This document shows, piece after piece, positions 9,184 through 18,705 of a stretch of DNA of 64,000 nt. Origin of the DNA: a bacterium (GTDB lineage: Bacteria; Armatimonadota; Abditibacteriia; Abditibacteriales; Abditibacteriaceae); the NCBI GenBank assembly GCA_004172935.1, contig SDZD01000018.1:37516-101515 (forward strand), written 5' to 3'. The notes under the pieces are model-generated. The model saw nothing but the letters and a program-made list of their open reading frames with translations, did not search any database and was not told where the DNA came from. A program made the position numbers and the translations under genes. The stretch's first letter is position 1; the number at the start of each line of letters is the position of its first letter.

Positions 9184-10263
9184 ATGAAACCGTTCAAAAT
9201 ATCCAATTTCGCGATCTTATCGCTGCTGGCTGTCAGCTCGTATTCAACCTTGGCTCAGGCCGCTTCTGGTAAGGTCGGCGTCAAGCCTAAACCCGCGTTC
9301 GCTGCGCCAAAACCACAAAAACTGATTCGCGAAGTGCTGGGCACCGAGCAGTTGCAAGGCTATGAGGGGAGGTTTGGCGAAACCTTCACGCTGGGCAAGA
9401 ACACCGCATTCAACTTCACTCTTAAGAGTGCCGAGTATTCGGTGGGGCGCGTCAATATTGGCGATGCCGCTCACCTAGCCAAAGGCGACGAAAAATTGCT
9501 GGTGTTGCATTTTTCGATTCAAAACCCGCAGAGCAAACCACTCAATTTTGGAGCGGGCTATACGATTTTCAAGGCCATTGATGCCAACGGTGTGACGCGT
9601 GATTTTGTGGGGGACTTGGCCCGCGAAGTGACTGGAGAAGCGCTTCGCATTACGCTGAACCCCGGCCAGAAAGTCGAGGCGTACACGGCGATCCCTGTCG
9701 CCTCCTATGGCGAAGTCCCGAAATTGATTGTGCAGAACTGGTATGAACGTCAGGCGCCCATTATCCGCTACGACTTACGCGGTAAGGTCACTAAATTAGT
9801 CGCACCATTCGGCGATCCCGCCGATGCCAAAGGTGCAACTGCTTCGCGTCTCGTCGCGGCCAAAGCAGGAGCGTTTTACCCAGTCACCGATTACTTCGAT
9901 GCGCGCCTCGATTCGGTGACTTACACCACCGAACCCATCAAAACCTATGCGGCGGGAACTGGCAAGCAGTATTGCACGGCCATTTTCACCATCAAAAATA
10001 AAGGCTTGAAGTCGTGCCGCTTTAGCAACTCGTATTTTCGCGCCGATTTGAAAGACGCCGACGGCGAAAAGGCTAACTATAACGGCTCGATGCTCAAAGC
10101 CTCGCGCGATGAAGAAGCCGGAAACGAACTGGCTCCCGGCGAAGAAGCCCGCGTACGCTTCTACTGGGCATTGCCGCTCAAAGTCGAGGCGAAAACCATC
10201 CTAATGCAATATGGCTACAACCGCGAATCGCGCACATACGCCTTCGAGGTACCCACACCATGA
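9184..10263 (+). CDS. Secreted protein with two Ig-like (DUF4352-type) domains
   Basis: 359 residues from the ATG at 9184, which opens a signal peptide (MKPFKISNFAILSLLAVSSYSTLAQA-A). An upstream in-frame start at 9136 adds a non-signal leader and is rejected. Two beta-sandwich domains follow. Domain 1 (LLVLHFSIQNPQSKPLNF ... ITLNPGQKVEAYTAIPV) and domain 2 (CTAIFTIKNKGLKSCRF ... ELAPGEEARVRFYWALP) show the pattern of a conserved 'input of force' strand, a polar loop and a Pro-Gly turn seen in extracellular DUF4352-like proteins. The same fold pair closes the preceding 1,236-residue protein, so the two may act together. It overlaps the next small gene by ATGA and is probably cotranscribed. 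No enzymatic motif is seen. Confidence 0.75.
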   Translation: MKPFKISNFAILSLLAVSSYSTLAQAASGKVGVKPKPAFAAPKPQKLIREVLGTEQLQGYEGRFGETFTLGKNTAFNFTLKSAEYSVGRVNIGDAAHLAKGDEKLLVLHFSIQNPQSKPLNFGAGYTIFKAIDANGVTRDFVGDLAREVTGEALRITLNPGQKVEAYTAIPVASYGEVPKLIVQNWYERQAPIIRYDLRGKVTKLVAPFGDPADAKGATASRLVAAKAGAFYPVTDYFDARLDSVTYTTEPIKTYAAGTGKQYCTAIFTIKNKGLKSCRFSNSYFRADLKDADGEKANYNGSMLKASRDEEAGNELAPGEEARVRFYWALPLKVEAKTILMQYGYNRESRTYAFEVPTP

Positions 10264-10448
10264 AGATCCAAATTTTTCTTTTAGTGGCTGTGGGGATCGC
10301 TTTGGTGACACCAAAGGTGCAAGACGATACAGTTGCCACCTCCTCGCAGTTGGCGTCAGTTAAATTGCCAAAAGGGGCGACTCGTTCCGATAACTCGGTT
10401 CTCGTGGCCGGGGGCATCGAAAGTTTCGATGTCGTGTTATCGCTTTGA
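10260..10448 (+). CDS. Small secreted protein, translationally coupled
   Basis: 62 residues. The ATG overlaps the previous stop as ATGA, a classic coupling signal. Residues 1-16 (MKIQIFLLVAVGIALV) are hydrophobic and could be an uncleaved signal anchor or signal peptide. The rest (TSSQLASVKLPKGATRSDNSV) is short and polar with no known motif. The reading frame ends 20 bases before the bicupin start. Tight packing in the operon argues that it is real, but its product is unrecognised. Confidence 0.5.
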   Translation: MKIQIFLLVAVGIALVTPKVQDDTVATSSQLASVKLPKGATRSDNSVLVAGGIESFDVVLSL

Positions 10449-10468
10449 ACCGCTTGCAGAGACGATTT

Positions 10469-11359
10469 ATGTCACAGAATCAGCCCCAACCTCATTCCCA
10501 TTCCGCACCGCCCATCGGTTTAAAAATCGTGCGCCCAGGCACTGGCGAGACAACCTCCCTTTTCGGCGAACAAAAGCGTATCTTACTGACTTCTCACGAT
10601 ACCGAGGGAAGCTTGATGGTGTGCGACTGCGAATCGCCAAGTTGTTCGGAGTCGCCGCTTCAGGTGCATTCGCTTGAAGACCAAGTGCTTTTCATTCGCA
10701 GTGGCTGCTACGAATTTCACCTCGACGGCGAGCGTATCGAAGCTGGCCCCGGTTCGGTGGTGTACTGTCCGCGCGATGTCCCGTACTCGTTTAGTCTTAT
10801 CGATGAAGAACCGGGCCATGCGCTCGCCTTTGTGTGGCCGGGAGGAAGCGAAGATTACTTTCGGCGTTGCGCCCACGAGTTTGCGACCGGGGCGCCCGAT
10901 TTTCATAAGGTCGTGCAAATTGGCAGCGAGTTCGGAGTCCATTTGCTGCGGCCTGAAGGAGTTGAGGCACAGCGCGCGATGCGAAGCAATGCGCAAACAC
11001 CTTGCGTCGTTGCTCCCTATCAGTGGCAAATCGCGGAGGTGAATGGCACGCGCATTCATCGCCTTCTGTCTCTGGAGCAGGTGGGCACAAGTTTTTCGCT
11101 GTTGGAAGTGGTCGCGCCGCCCAGTTCGACACTTTTGCTCCCGACTCGGCCCAAACAAAGCGAAGTCTTTTTCGTTCACAAGGGGCGCTACGAGTTGGAG
11201 TTGCCCGACACCATCCTTGAAGTTACAGCCGGGACGTTGGTATATGTGCCCGAAAGCATGGTGAGTGCTGTCCGCCTCGTTGGTGAAGCGCGAGGGCGCC
11301 TATTGGTCGCCTCGTTTTCCGGCGCTTTAGAGTGCTTGTTCTTTTCTAGCGGGAGTTAG
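10469..11359 (+). CDS. Two-domain cupin (bicupin) protein
   Basis: 296 residues from the ATG at 10469 (an in-frame TTG at 10445 overlaps the previous gene and is less likely). Two cupin barrels are visible. In the first, LQVHSLEDQVLFIRSGCYEFHLDGE is followed by AGPGSVVYCPRDVPYSF. In the second, SEVFFVHKGRYELELPDT is followed by VTAGTLVYVPESMVSA. The family includes quercetin dioxygenases and sugar-binding regulators. Each domain keeps only part of the usual metal ligands (the first has VHSLEDQ and the glutamate is displaced), so a non-enzymatic binding role is possible. There is no signal peptide, so it is cytoplasmic, unlike its upstream neighbours. It is last in the operon. Confidence 0.75.
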   Translation: MSQNQPQPHSHSAPPIGLKIVRPGTGETTSLFGEQKRILLTSHDTEGSLMVCDCESPSCSESPLQVHSLEDQVLFIRSGCYEFHLDGERIEAGPGSVVYCPRDVPYSFSLIDEEPGHALAFVWPGGSEDYFRRCAHEFATGAPDFHKVVQIGSEFGVHLLRPEGVEAQRAMRSNAQTPCVVAPYQWQIAEVNGTRIHRLLSLEQVGTSFSLLEVVAPPSSTLLLPTRPKQSEVFFVHKGRYELELPDTILEVTAGTLVYVPESMVSAVRLVGEARGRLLVASFSGALECLFFSSGS

Positions 11360-11458
11360 AAAATTTCGCGTTTCCCTTTCTACTTCTCAGCCCTTTTCTT
11401 TTTGCACGAGGTGGCACCACTCGTCAAAATGAGGTCGCGGATAGAGTGCTGAAAGCGT

Positions 11459-11464
11459 TATAAT
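11459..11464 (+). promoter_or_regulatory. Candidate -10 box (TATAAT)
   Basis: A perfect TATAAT lies 35 bases before the chosen ATG of the large regulator. No good -35 hexamer is found at 16-18 bases, so dependence on an activator is possible. Confidence 0.4.
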
Positions 11465-11498
11465 TGGCATCAATTGTTTGGTGATTGGAATTGTCTCA

Positions 11499-14400
11499 AT
11501 GACTCTCTGTTGGCGCCTCGAACTTTTTGGTGGGTTACGCGCAATGCGCGAAAACGAAATAGTAGACCGCTTCCGCACGCAGAAAACGGCGACGCTGTTG
11601 GCTTATTTCGCCCTCAAACCTGGACCTCAGCCGCGCGAAGTGCTGATTGATTTGCTGTGGCCCGAAGCCGAACCTGAAGCCGCACGCAACTCTTTGTCAG
11701 CTTCGCTTTCGTCGTTGCGTCGCCAACTCGAACCCGAATCGTCTCCCGGTGGTGTTTTACTGTCCACGCGGGCCAGCGCCGGTCTGCATCCCGAATCGTT
11801 TGTAAGCGATGTCGCCGAGTTCGATGCCGCTCTTAAAGCTGCCGAACGCGCCTCCACCGACACAGATCGGTGTGCGGCTTTGGCGCGTGCTGTCAGGATT
11901 TACAGTGGCCCTTTATTGCCCGGTTTTTATGACGATTGGCTTTCCAGTGAAGCTCGTCGCCGTGAAGAAGAGTTTTCGGAAGCGCTGAGCGACTTGCTCG
12001 ACCTGCTTGATGAGGAGCAGAATTGGGAGGGGATGATCGGCTATGCGCGGCATGGGCTGAGCCTTCTGCCTACGCGCGAAGAATGTCACCTCGCTCTTAT
12101 GCGCGCACAGCAGATGTTGGGCAAACCCGAAGCCGCTTTGCGACAATTCGACGAACTGCGCACCGCCTTATCACGCGAGGGAGGCGAGCCATCATCCAAA
12201 GCGCGGCGCATGGTCCTCGAAGCGCAGGGCAGCCGCGATGCTAAACAACTCGTGTTGTCCGATGAAAGCGAAGCCCCCATTGTCGCCGAAAAGCCCGCCG
12301 CTGTTGTGGTGTCTCCAGTTGAGGCCGCTCCGCTGCTCGTGCCCATTCAAGAGGCGCCTCCTCCCAGTACCACCACGACGTTTTTAATGCTGGAGCGGCC
12401 CAAGGGTGAGCGCGAACACGACTTCGTGATGCGCGAATTGCTCAAGTACAATGGTCGTTTGGAGCGTCAGGTGCAGGAGCGAACTCTGTGGACTTACGAC
12501 CGTTACATGGAAGCTTCACAAGCCGCCACCGCTGTGCAAGTGGGACTGGCAACTCTGCCACCGCTGGATCGCCCGCGAATGGCGTTCATCACCGAAGAAG
12601 CTCCTAGTGGCCGCATCCAAGCCGACGAGGCTGCCACCGAGCACGTGCGTGTATTGATGCAGGGGGCTCACCCCGGCCAGATTTTGTGCGATGAACGCAG
12701 CGCCGAACTGCTGCGTGCCGCGAAAGTGTCTCTGCTCAATCTGGGACGTTACTGTGTGGTGGGCAACGAGCCAGAACGCCTATTTCAAGTCGAGTACCCC
12801 GCTGCTCCAACATTCGCACCACCGAGTTTGACAGCGGCTTCGGCCAGCCACTTGCCGCCGCAGTTCACCCGCTTTTTCGGGCGTGAAGCCGAAATCCAAC
12901 AATTGCACCGATTGGTCGCCGATGATAGCAGCCGTCTGGTGACTTTGCTGGGGCCGGGTGGTAGCGGCAAAACGCGCCTCGCTATCGAAGCAGCACGCAC
13001 TCTTGGCGACGACCGCTTCGCTATCTATTTTGTACCTCTCGCTGATATTGAGGGTGAAGCGTTCATATTTCCTGCGATGCGCGATGCCATGAAACTTCCG
13101 TCACTCACGGGCGTGTCTCCGCGCGACCAGCTTTTCGAGGTGTTAGCCGCGCGTCCTACCATCCTCATTCTCGATAACTTCGAGCAACTAGTGGAAACGG
13201 GATCGGACTGCGTGCAGGAACTTTTGCGTGCCGCTCCGTTGCTGCATGTCCTGATTACCTCACGGCAGATGCTCAATATTCAGGGCGAGCGTGAATTCCC
13301 CGTTCCACCGTTGCCGGTGCCCGAACACGACATTTCGGCGCTGTTGCTCAAGGAGATTTCGAGTGCGGCTCTCTTTATTGACCGCGCCCAAGCGTCGCGC
13401 GTTGATTTTCGCGTGGACGAGCGCAACGCGCCTTACATTGCGGCCATTTGTCAGCGACTCGATGGCATTCCCCTCGCACTTGAACTGGCGGCGGCTCGTT
13501 CGCTGGTACTATCGCCAGCTCAGATGCTCGAAAAACTGCGCGACCGTCTCGATATTCTTTCGACGCGACAGCGCGGTGTACCCGAACGTCATCGTACGCT
13601 GCGCACTGCCATCGAGTGGAGCTATGGGTTGCTCGCGCCCGAATTGCAGCAATTTTTTGCCTCGCTGTCTGTGTTTCGCGGTGGCTGGACGCTCGAAGCC
13701 GCCGAGGTTGTGTGCGAAGAATTCGACGCGCTCGATTTTTTGACGCGCTTGCGCGAATGTTCCTTGGTTGTGACCCAGGAGCGTGGCGACGAAACCCGTT
13801 TTCGCATGTTGGAGATGCTGCGCGAATACGCCTCCACTCAGCTCAAGCCCGACCAACTGGCGCACCGCGAGCAGTTGTATGCGGCCCACTTCGCGCGTGT
13901 GGCAGAAAGCGCCGAGCCACATTTGCGTGGCCCGCAACAAGCCGCATGGCTTGAACTCCTGGAAGCCGAACAGGATAATTTTCGTGCCGTGCTTTCGTGG
14001 GCAATGGAAAATGATGCGGGCGTAGCCCTGCGTCTGGCGGCAGCGCTCAGTCCGTTTTGGGAAACGCGCGGCCACTACGCTGAAGGACGCGACTGGCTCG
14101 AACGTGCCCTCGCCTTGCATGATCTCGCTAAGCGCCGGTCTCAGGAATCAGCGCGAACCCAGTCGTCTTCGCAGGAGCAGAGCTTAACTCGCGCCAGAGC
14201 GCTCAATGGTGCAGGGTGGATGGCCTATTACGCCACCGATTTCGCGACAGCAGGTGAGCAATTAGAAGAAAGCCTGAATATCTTCCGCGCCTCAGGCGAT
14301 ATGCTAGGAGCAGTAAAATCTCTCGCAGGTTTAGCAAGCCGTGCGGCGCTGCGCAGCGATTTCAAGGCGATGCGCAGTTATGCCAACGAAGTCCTGACTT

Positions 14401-16076
14401 TGTTCCGTGTGATGGACAGCCTGGAAGATCGTGCCAGTGTGGTGTTAATGCTCGCTAAAATTGGGCTGGTTACACTACAGGGGGCTGATCCGGCGGACGT
14501 CGCTCTATCTCGCACTCTGGGCCAAGAGTCTGTGGCTATCGCTCGTGTCGTAAATGACAAGTTGGCGTTAGCTATCGGTCTGATAGATTTGGGGGCAGTC
14601 GCCAATTTTGAGGGCAACTACACTGCCGCACGAATTTTCCTTGATGAAGGAATCCCGCTGGCCTACGAGTTAAACGAGCCGTTCTATAGCGGTTATGGCT
14701 TGTGGAATCAGGGCAAAGTGGCTTTTGGGCTAGGCCAGTTCGAGCAGGCGCGCGCCTTTTACTTTAAGTCGCAAGAACTCAGTGGACAGCACCACGTTAT
14801 TCTTGGATTTCCTTACCTGTTAGAAGGATTGGCTGAACTCGCTCTCGCCGAAGGTAATGCCCTTAATGCCGCGACCTTGCTGGGAGCCGCTCATGCGCGC
14901 CGTCAGGAAAATAACGCGCCCGTGCCGCCATATGTCGCTCCCGCTGTTGACGCTACCCACCGCGCCGCTCGCGCTAAGTTAGGTGAGACTGCCTTCGTAC
15001 GAGCCTGGGAGAGAGGGCTTTCGCTCAGTGCGGAAGAGGCTTTCTCCCACGTTTTTGACGCGACAGAACAAACCAAACCAACCGCGACCAGCGACAGAAC
15101 GTGGGAAGCGGCACCTTTTGGAGTGTGGCCCGAACCCGAAGCCGCGTTTGAACCCAATTCTCCGGTGGTCGTGCGCGGACGGGCTCTCTGTAGCGCAGGG
15201 CGGTTGGCCTGGTTCGAGTCCGAATTTGATGGTGCACGCGCCCTGCTCGAAAAAGGTTTGGCTCTGCTTCGAGGAGCTGGAGACGATGTCGGCGTCGTGA
15301 ACGCAATTAGCAGCCTGAGCATGGTGCTCTCGTGGCAGGGAGAAAACCGAGCGACCATAGCGCTGTTGCGTGAGAGCCTGGAAATCGTGCGGCCTTTGCA
15401 AAATCGCCTCGACTTCTTGCCAACGCTAGCTAATTTTGGCTGGGCTCTTTCGTTTTCATCGTTGCCCGAAACTGTGGAGGCTGCGCGTGAAATCAACGAG
15501 AAGGTGGTAGAGTTAGCGCGTGCCGCCAACGACAAACGAAGTCTCGCCTGGGCGTTGGACAGCCTGACTCAAAACTCTTACTGGCGCCGCGATTGGCGTG
15601 CTGCCAGACGCTACTGCGATGAAGCTATCGCTTTGTTCGAGCAATTGGATGATCGCTTCGGCGGGTCACACGCAATATGGATTAAGGGCGATATGGCGCG
15701 CTACGAAGGGAAGTTCGAGGAAGCGCTGCGCCTCAACGATGAATCACTCGAACTCTCGATGAAATTGAAGAATCGCGTCGGGCTGCCTTACATCCTCGAA
15801 AGTTACGCGTATCTGGCTCTGGCCAAAGGGTATTTTCGAACAGCGGCCTTCCTACTCGGGGCGACCGAAGCCTCACGCGAAATCATCAACCCTCGACAGG
15901 ATTTGGTTCAAATCGAACACGAGCGTCTCTTGAAGGAACTCCACTCACGTTTGGACGATGCAACTTTCGAGGAGGAATGGGAGAAAGGGCGTACTCTTGG
16001 TTTGGAAGAGGCCGTTCTTTATGCCCGCGAACTTGCGCATAAGACTGGTGACGACGCGGACACACCGAGGCTATGA
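11499..16076 (+). CDS. SARP/BTAD-type regulator with NB-ARC ATPase and two large TPR modules
   Basis: 1,525 residues from the ATG at 11499 (MTLCWRLELFGGLRA is a typical SARP opening). Residues ~1-235 are an OmpR-like DNA-binding domain plus bacterial transcriptional activator domain (TATLLAYFALKPG, LIDLLWPEAEPEAARNSLS, PLLPGFYDDWLSSEARRR). Residues ~290-435 look like a degenerate class III cyclase domain. An NB-ARC ATPase follows, with Walker A LLGPGGSGKTR (~482) and Walker B TILILDNFEQL (~553). TPR repeats run from ~790. Two tandem modules of ~300 residues each end with an AW..G..LS.EEA-type signature. Such proteins are signal-integrating transcription activators. No ligand can be named. It is coupled by ATGA to the next ORF. 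Confidence 0.85.
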   Translation: MTLCWRLELFGGLRAMRENEIVDRFRTQKTATLLAYFALKPGPQPREVLIDLLWPEAEPEAARNSLSASLSSLRRQLEPESSPGGVLLSTRASAGLHPESFVSDVAEFDAALKAAERASTDTDRCAALARAVRIYSGPLLPGFYDDWLSSEARRREEEFSEALSDLLDLLDEEQNWEGMIGYARHGLSLLPTREECHLALMRAQQMLGKPEAALRQFDELRTALSREGGEPSSKARRMVLEAQGSRDAKQLVLSDESEAPIVAEKPAAVVVSPVEAAPLLVPIQEAPPPSTTTTFLMLERPKGEREHDFVMRELLKYNGRLERQVQERTLWTYDRYMEASQAATAVQVGLATLPPLDRPRMAFITEEAPSGRIQADEAATEHVRVLMQGAHPGQILCDERSAELLRAAKVSLLNLGRYCVVGNEPERLFQVEYPAAPTFAPPSLTAASASHLPPQFTRFFGREAEIQQLHRLVADDSSRLVTLLGPGGSGKTRLAIEAARTLGDDRFAIYFVPLADIEGEAFIFPAMRDAMKLPSLTGVSPRDQLFEVLAARPTILILDNFEQLVETGSDCVQELLRAAPLLHVLITSRQMLNIQGEREFPVPPLPVPEHDISALLLKEISSAALFIDRAQASRVDFRVDERNAPYIAAICQRLDGIPLALELAAARSLVLSPAQMLEKLRDRLDILSTRQRGVPERHRTLRTAIEWSYGLLAPELQQFFASLSVFRGGWTLEAAEVVCEEFDALDFLTRLRECSLVVTQERGDETRFRMLEMLREYASTQLKPDQLAHREQLYAAHFARVAESAEPHLRGPQQAAWLELLEAEQDNFRAVLSWAMENDAGVALRLAAALSPFWETRGHYAEGRDWLERALALHDLAKRRSQESARTQSSSQEQSLTRARALNGAGWMAYYATDFATAGEQLEESLNIFRASGDMLGAVKSLAGLASRAALRSDFKAMRSYANEVLTLFRVMDSLEDRASVVLMLAKIGLVTLQGADPADVALSRTLGQESVAIARVVNDKLALAIGLIDLGAVANFEGNYTAARIFLDEGIPLAYELNEPFYSGYGLWNQGKVAFGLGQFEQARAFYFKSQELSGQHHVILGFPYLLEGLAELALAEGNALNAATLLGAAHARRQENNAPVPPYVAPAVDATHRAARAKLGETAFVRAWERGLSLSAEEAFSHVFDATEQTKPTATSDRTWEAAPFGVWPEPEAAFEPNSPVVVRGRALCSAGRLAWFESEFDGARALLEKGLALLRGAGDDVGVVNAISSLSMVLSWQGENRATIALLRESLEIVRPLQNRLDFLPTLANFGWALSFSSLPETVEAAREINEKVVELARAANDKRSLAWALDSLTQNSYWRRDWRAARRYCDEAIALFEQLDDRFGGSHAIWIKGDMARYEGKFEEALRLNDESLELSMKLKNRVGLPYILESYAYLALAKGYFRTAAFLLGATEASREIINPRQDLVQIEHERLLKELHSRLDDATFEEEWEKGRTLGLEEAVLYARELAHKTGDDADTPRL

Positions 16077-16975
16077 ACGACACACAACTGCGGGCGCGGG
16101 CATTGGGGAGCGCCGGGAGATTAGCCTACTTCCAGAGCGATTTTCCGGCAGCCCGCGCTCTGCTGCACGATGCGCTCGACTGCTATCGTCAAACCGACGA
16201 TGGCATGGGCACAGTCAGCGCCCTCAGTACGCTCATCGTCGTGTTGGCGTGGCAGGGCGAAACCGACAACGCACTCGCCCTGTTGCGCGAAGGCATGACG
16301 CTGCTTCCTCAGGTGCAAGCGCGGGACGATAGCCTGGCCGTGCTATCCGAGTTCGGTTGGGCGGCATCACATATTTCCTCCCCACAATCTCTGGAATACG
16401 CGCACATTATAAACGCAGACATAATCAACCGGGCACGCGCCGACGACGAAAAACACAGCCTGGGGTTAGCGCTGGCGTGTCTGGCCCAGTGCTACTACTG
16501 GGTAAGAGAGTGTGAAGAGGCGCGCACTTACTTTGAAGAGAGCATTCCGTTGCTGCGTGAATACGGGGCTTTGTGGATGCTCGAATACGCTCTGTGGGCG
16601 CTAGGTCAGACAGCACTGGCGCAGGGCGATTTAGAAGTGGCGCGTACCATTTCGCTTGAGGCCATGATGCGCAATCGCGAAGTGGAAACCTGGATTGGCG
16701 CTCCCTACTATCTCGAAACATACGCGTATCTGGCCACTGTCGAGTCACAACCTCGGCGCGCCGTTCAATTATTGGGAGCCGCTGATGCCCTGCGAGCCCG
16801 TCATCACACCGTCGCTCCGCCATTGGCAGCACAACAAAACGAGCGTTACCTCGCCGAACTTCGCGCTCGGCTTACGCCCGCCGATTTTGAAAAAGCCTGG
16901 AGGACGGGCCGGGCCTTGACGACCGAAAAAGCTATCGCTCTGGCTCTATCTGCTTACGAGGAGCGCTCCCAATAA
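16073..16975 (+). CDS. Separate TPR protein, a third copy of the regulator's C-terminal module
   Basis: 300 residues, entirely TPR-like. The opening RARALGSAGRLAYFQSDF matches RGRALCSAGRLAWFESEF in module 2 of the upstream regulator, and LSTLIVVLAWQGETDNA matches LSMVLSWQGENRA. The ending DFEKAWRTGRALTTEKAIALAL matches TFEEEWEKGRTLGLEEAV. It is therefore a whole module that has become its own gene. The ATG overlaps the regulator's stop as ATGA, so translation is coupled and a complex with the regulator is likely. It has no DNA-binding or ATPase part of its own. The alternative is a nonsense/frameshift split of one longer protein. Confidence 0.8.
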   Translation: MNDTQLRARALGSAGRLAYFQSDFPAARALLHDALDCYRQTDDGMGTVSALSTLIVVLAWQGETDNALALLREGMTLLPQVQARDDSLAVLSEFGWAASHISSPQSLEYAHIINADIINRARADDEKHSLGLALACLAQCYYWVRECEEARTYFEESIPLLREYGALWMLEYALWALGQTALAQGDLEVARTISLEAMMRNREVETWIGAPYYLETYAYLATVESQPRRAVQLLGAADALRARHHTVAPPLAAQQNERYLAELRARLTPADFEKAWRTGRALTTEKAIALALSAYEERSQ

Positions 16976-17092
16976 TGTCCGACGCTGCTAGTGATGAACC
17001 CAAAGACGACCTGACGAAGATGATACACGCCAAACTTTGGCTCAAGCTAACGCAAAGATTCAATTACTTTGTATTAAATTATCAACATTAAC
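16976..17092 (+). CDS. Possible small or truncated ORF directly after the TPR gene
   Basis: The ATG follows the TPR stop codon immediately (TAATG). It encodes 38 residues, MSDAASDEPKDDLTKMIHAK then a short helical tail, and stops just before the MITE-like element. It could be the start of a gene truncated by that insertion. Support is only its position and composition. Confidence 0.25.
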
Positions 17093-17109
17093 AAACGATA
17101 CCCGTCAAT

Positions 17110-17256
17110 GGGTATTGGTTCAATTGGGGGAGATGTGTTGGTTTCACCTTCCGAAGGGCCAAACCATCGTGGCTTCAAATCACGCTCAAAAGGCATTGTC
17201 GGGGCGAGGACAAAAACACTTTGATTCCGTCCTCGCCCCCAATTGAGCCAATACCC
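17110..17256. mobile_element. 147-bp MITE-like element with 21-bp terminal inverted repeats
   Basis: The termini GGGTATTGGTTCAATTGGGGG (17110-17130) and its complement at 17236-17256 differ at one base. The hexamer GTCAAT lies directly outside both ends (17104-17109 and 17257-17262), as expected for a target-site duplication. In fact ATACCCGTCAAT repeats as 12 bases. An 11-bp inner hairpin (GGGGCGAGGAC, 17201-17211 with 17229-17239) is nested near the right end. It encodes nothing and must rely on a transposase elsewhere. Confidence 0.65.
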
Positions 17257-17413
17257 GTCAATATACAATAGAAGTAGAGGAAACAGGATTCGAGAAAAAT
17301 TCCATCACGAACCGAAACCTCCTCCTGCGAATTTTTTACATCAAACCCGCAAAGTGGGAGCTTCGTTCTCTTCTCCATATGACACCTCTTTTTAGCTTTT
17401 TCTTTTCTCTTTT

Positions 17414-17847
17414 TCATCCGAACAGTTTTCTATCGAACGCCCGATAGTTAATAGCTTCGGCAAGAGGATGCGGTCGTATCCTCTCCCTGAAAGATTGAAC
17501 TGCGCGATCGCCGCTTTGAGCAGCTCCTTCGTCCCCGAATCCATGTCGCAGTGCTCCCGGAGTTCTTTCGATTTCATATGGCCATTGCACGTCCCCATTC
17601 TGGCAAGCTGTTTTTCTCTGGCACGTATTACTCTTCGTCTAACGGTCGCTGAACCCTCCCCTACTCACTTGCTCATCAACTCTTCCGAAGAGAGTCTGGG
17701 CACTTCGATATGAATGTCGATGCGGTCCAGTAAGGGGCCGCTTATTTTCGCGAGGTAGCGCCTGATCTGGGGCGCCGTGCAGGTGCAGATCGGCGAGACG
17801 CCGTTCGCGCCGCTTTTCATTCCACCCAAGAGGTAACCGCACGGACA
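17414..17847 (-). pseudogene. comM (YifB/Mg-chelatase-like ATPase) 3' fragment, copy 1
   Basis: The frame reads [52 protein letters not shown], then hits TGA where copy 4 has CGA. It resumes with VRRRVIRAREKQLARMG, KSKELREHCDMD and AAIAQFNLSGRGYDRIL. About 70 bases before the end are deleted relative to copy 4 (the RTIADLEGEEKIEMHHVAEA part). The 5' edge stops abruptly just before CPCGY, the same edge as in copy 4. ComM is a DNA helicase that extends recombination tracts during natural transformation. Only its C-terminal segment is present, so it is not functional. Confidence 0.85.
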
Positions 17848-17948
17848 CAGGTGGATCAAGGATTAATAAAGCAGTCACACAACGGAAAGTGGTGGCGAAC
17901 ACGAACATGCGTTTTATGAAACCGCAATGACGCTCACGAATGAAACAA

Positions 17949-18650
17949 TTAGCTCTTTCTGCGGAGCCAATAATAGTGAGCGATCCCATTAACAGTCTCG
18001 TCTGCCCTGGAAAGATCGAGGTATTTGACGTGCCCATCCGCATACAGCCAGTTGCTTCCTGTGAAATGGATCGCTCCAGGTCTACGACCATTGGAGCCAG
18101 GAGGGGCGAAGATTACGTAGCCAGCGTCAGTGGCGCCTTGGGCAGGTTCTCCAACCATGAACGTCTCGGCACTGTTTTCCAAATCAACGATGCCGACGGG
18201 CGGACGGAGGTAATCACCAAAAGCACCGGCATTAGATCCCACAGCAGGATCAGTCGCGCAATAAGACATCCGTACTGTGGCATTTGTCTGTACGCTTTGT
18301 GGGGCATTCGCAAAAGTATTCGAGGGGCACACAAACAATTGCGTACTTTTCACGTAAGGTTGGATGGCATCGGCCCAGATCGTGTAATCGGACACAAACT
18401 TGTTGGTGGCGGAAGTTCCATCACGCGCGAAGCTTGGCAAATATTCGTCGTAGTCCTGCGTATATTGCATGACGCCCAGCCCAATCTGCTTCAAGTTGGA
18501 TTGGCAGGAAGCGCGACGGGCGTTTTCGCGGGCTCTGGCAAAGACAGGGAACAGAATCGCCGCGAGGATGGCGATAATAGCTATAACCACGAGAAGTTCT
18601 ATTAAAGTAAATGCTTTGCGGGGAACGAAGAAACGAGAATGGGATAACAT
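17949..18650 (-). CDS. DUF1559-type pseudopilin-like protein
   Basis: 233 residues from the ATG at 18650. The prepilin leader [20 protein letters not shown] carries the Glu at +5 and is followed by [20 protein letters not shown]. The body has [12 protein letters not shown], and near the end [13 protein letters not shown], the H-x9-DG motif of this family. The leader should be cut by a prepilin peptidase. Proteins of this kind occur in dozens of copies in Planctomycetota and Armatimonadota and may form secretion pseudopili or surface fibres. The gene is flanked on both sides by broken comM fragments in the same orientation, as if it were a cassette between direct repeats. Confidence 0.9.
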   Translation of the reverse strand: MLSHSRFFVPRKAFTLIELLVVIAIIAILAAILFPVFARARENARRASCQSNLKQIGLGVMQYTQDYDEYLPSFARDGTSATNKFVSDYTIWADAIQPYVKSTQLFVCPSNTFANAPQSVQTNATVRMSYCATDPAVGSNAGAFGDYLRPPVGIVDLENSAETFMVGEPAQGATDAGYVIFAPPGSNGRRPGAIHFTGSNWLYADGHVKYLDLSRADETVNGIAHYYWLRRKS

Positions 18651-18705
18651 GATGAAGCGCAATACTCATCACACAAATGGGCACTGCCACTACTATTGTA
18701 GCAGT

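Noticed and set aside
17160..17200. tRNA-like GGCTTCAAATCACGCTC string
   Set aside because: The stretch cannot be folded into a cloverleaf with acceptor and anticodon arms; it lies inside the MITE-like element.
17639..18091. 150-codon minus-strand frame spanning a comM fragment and the pseudopilin end
   Set aside because: It joins unrelated sequences out of the frames that encode the recognisable proteins.
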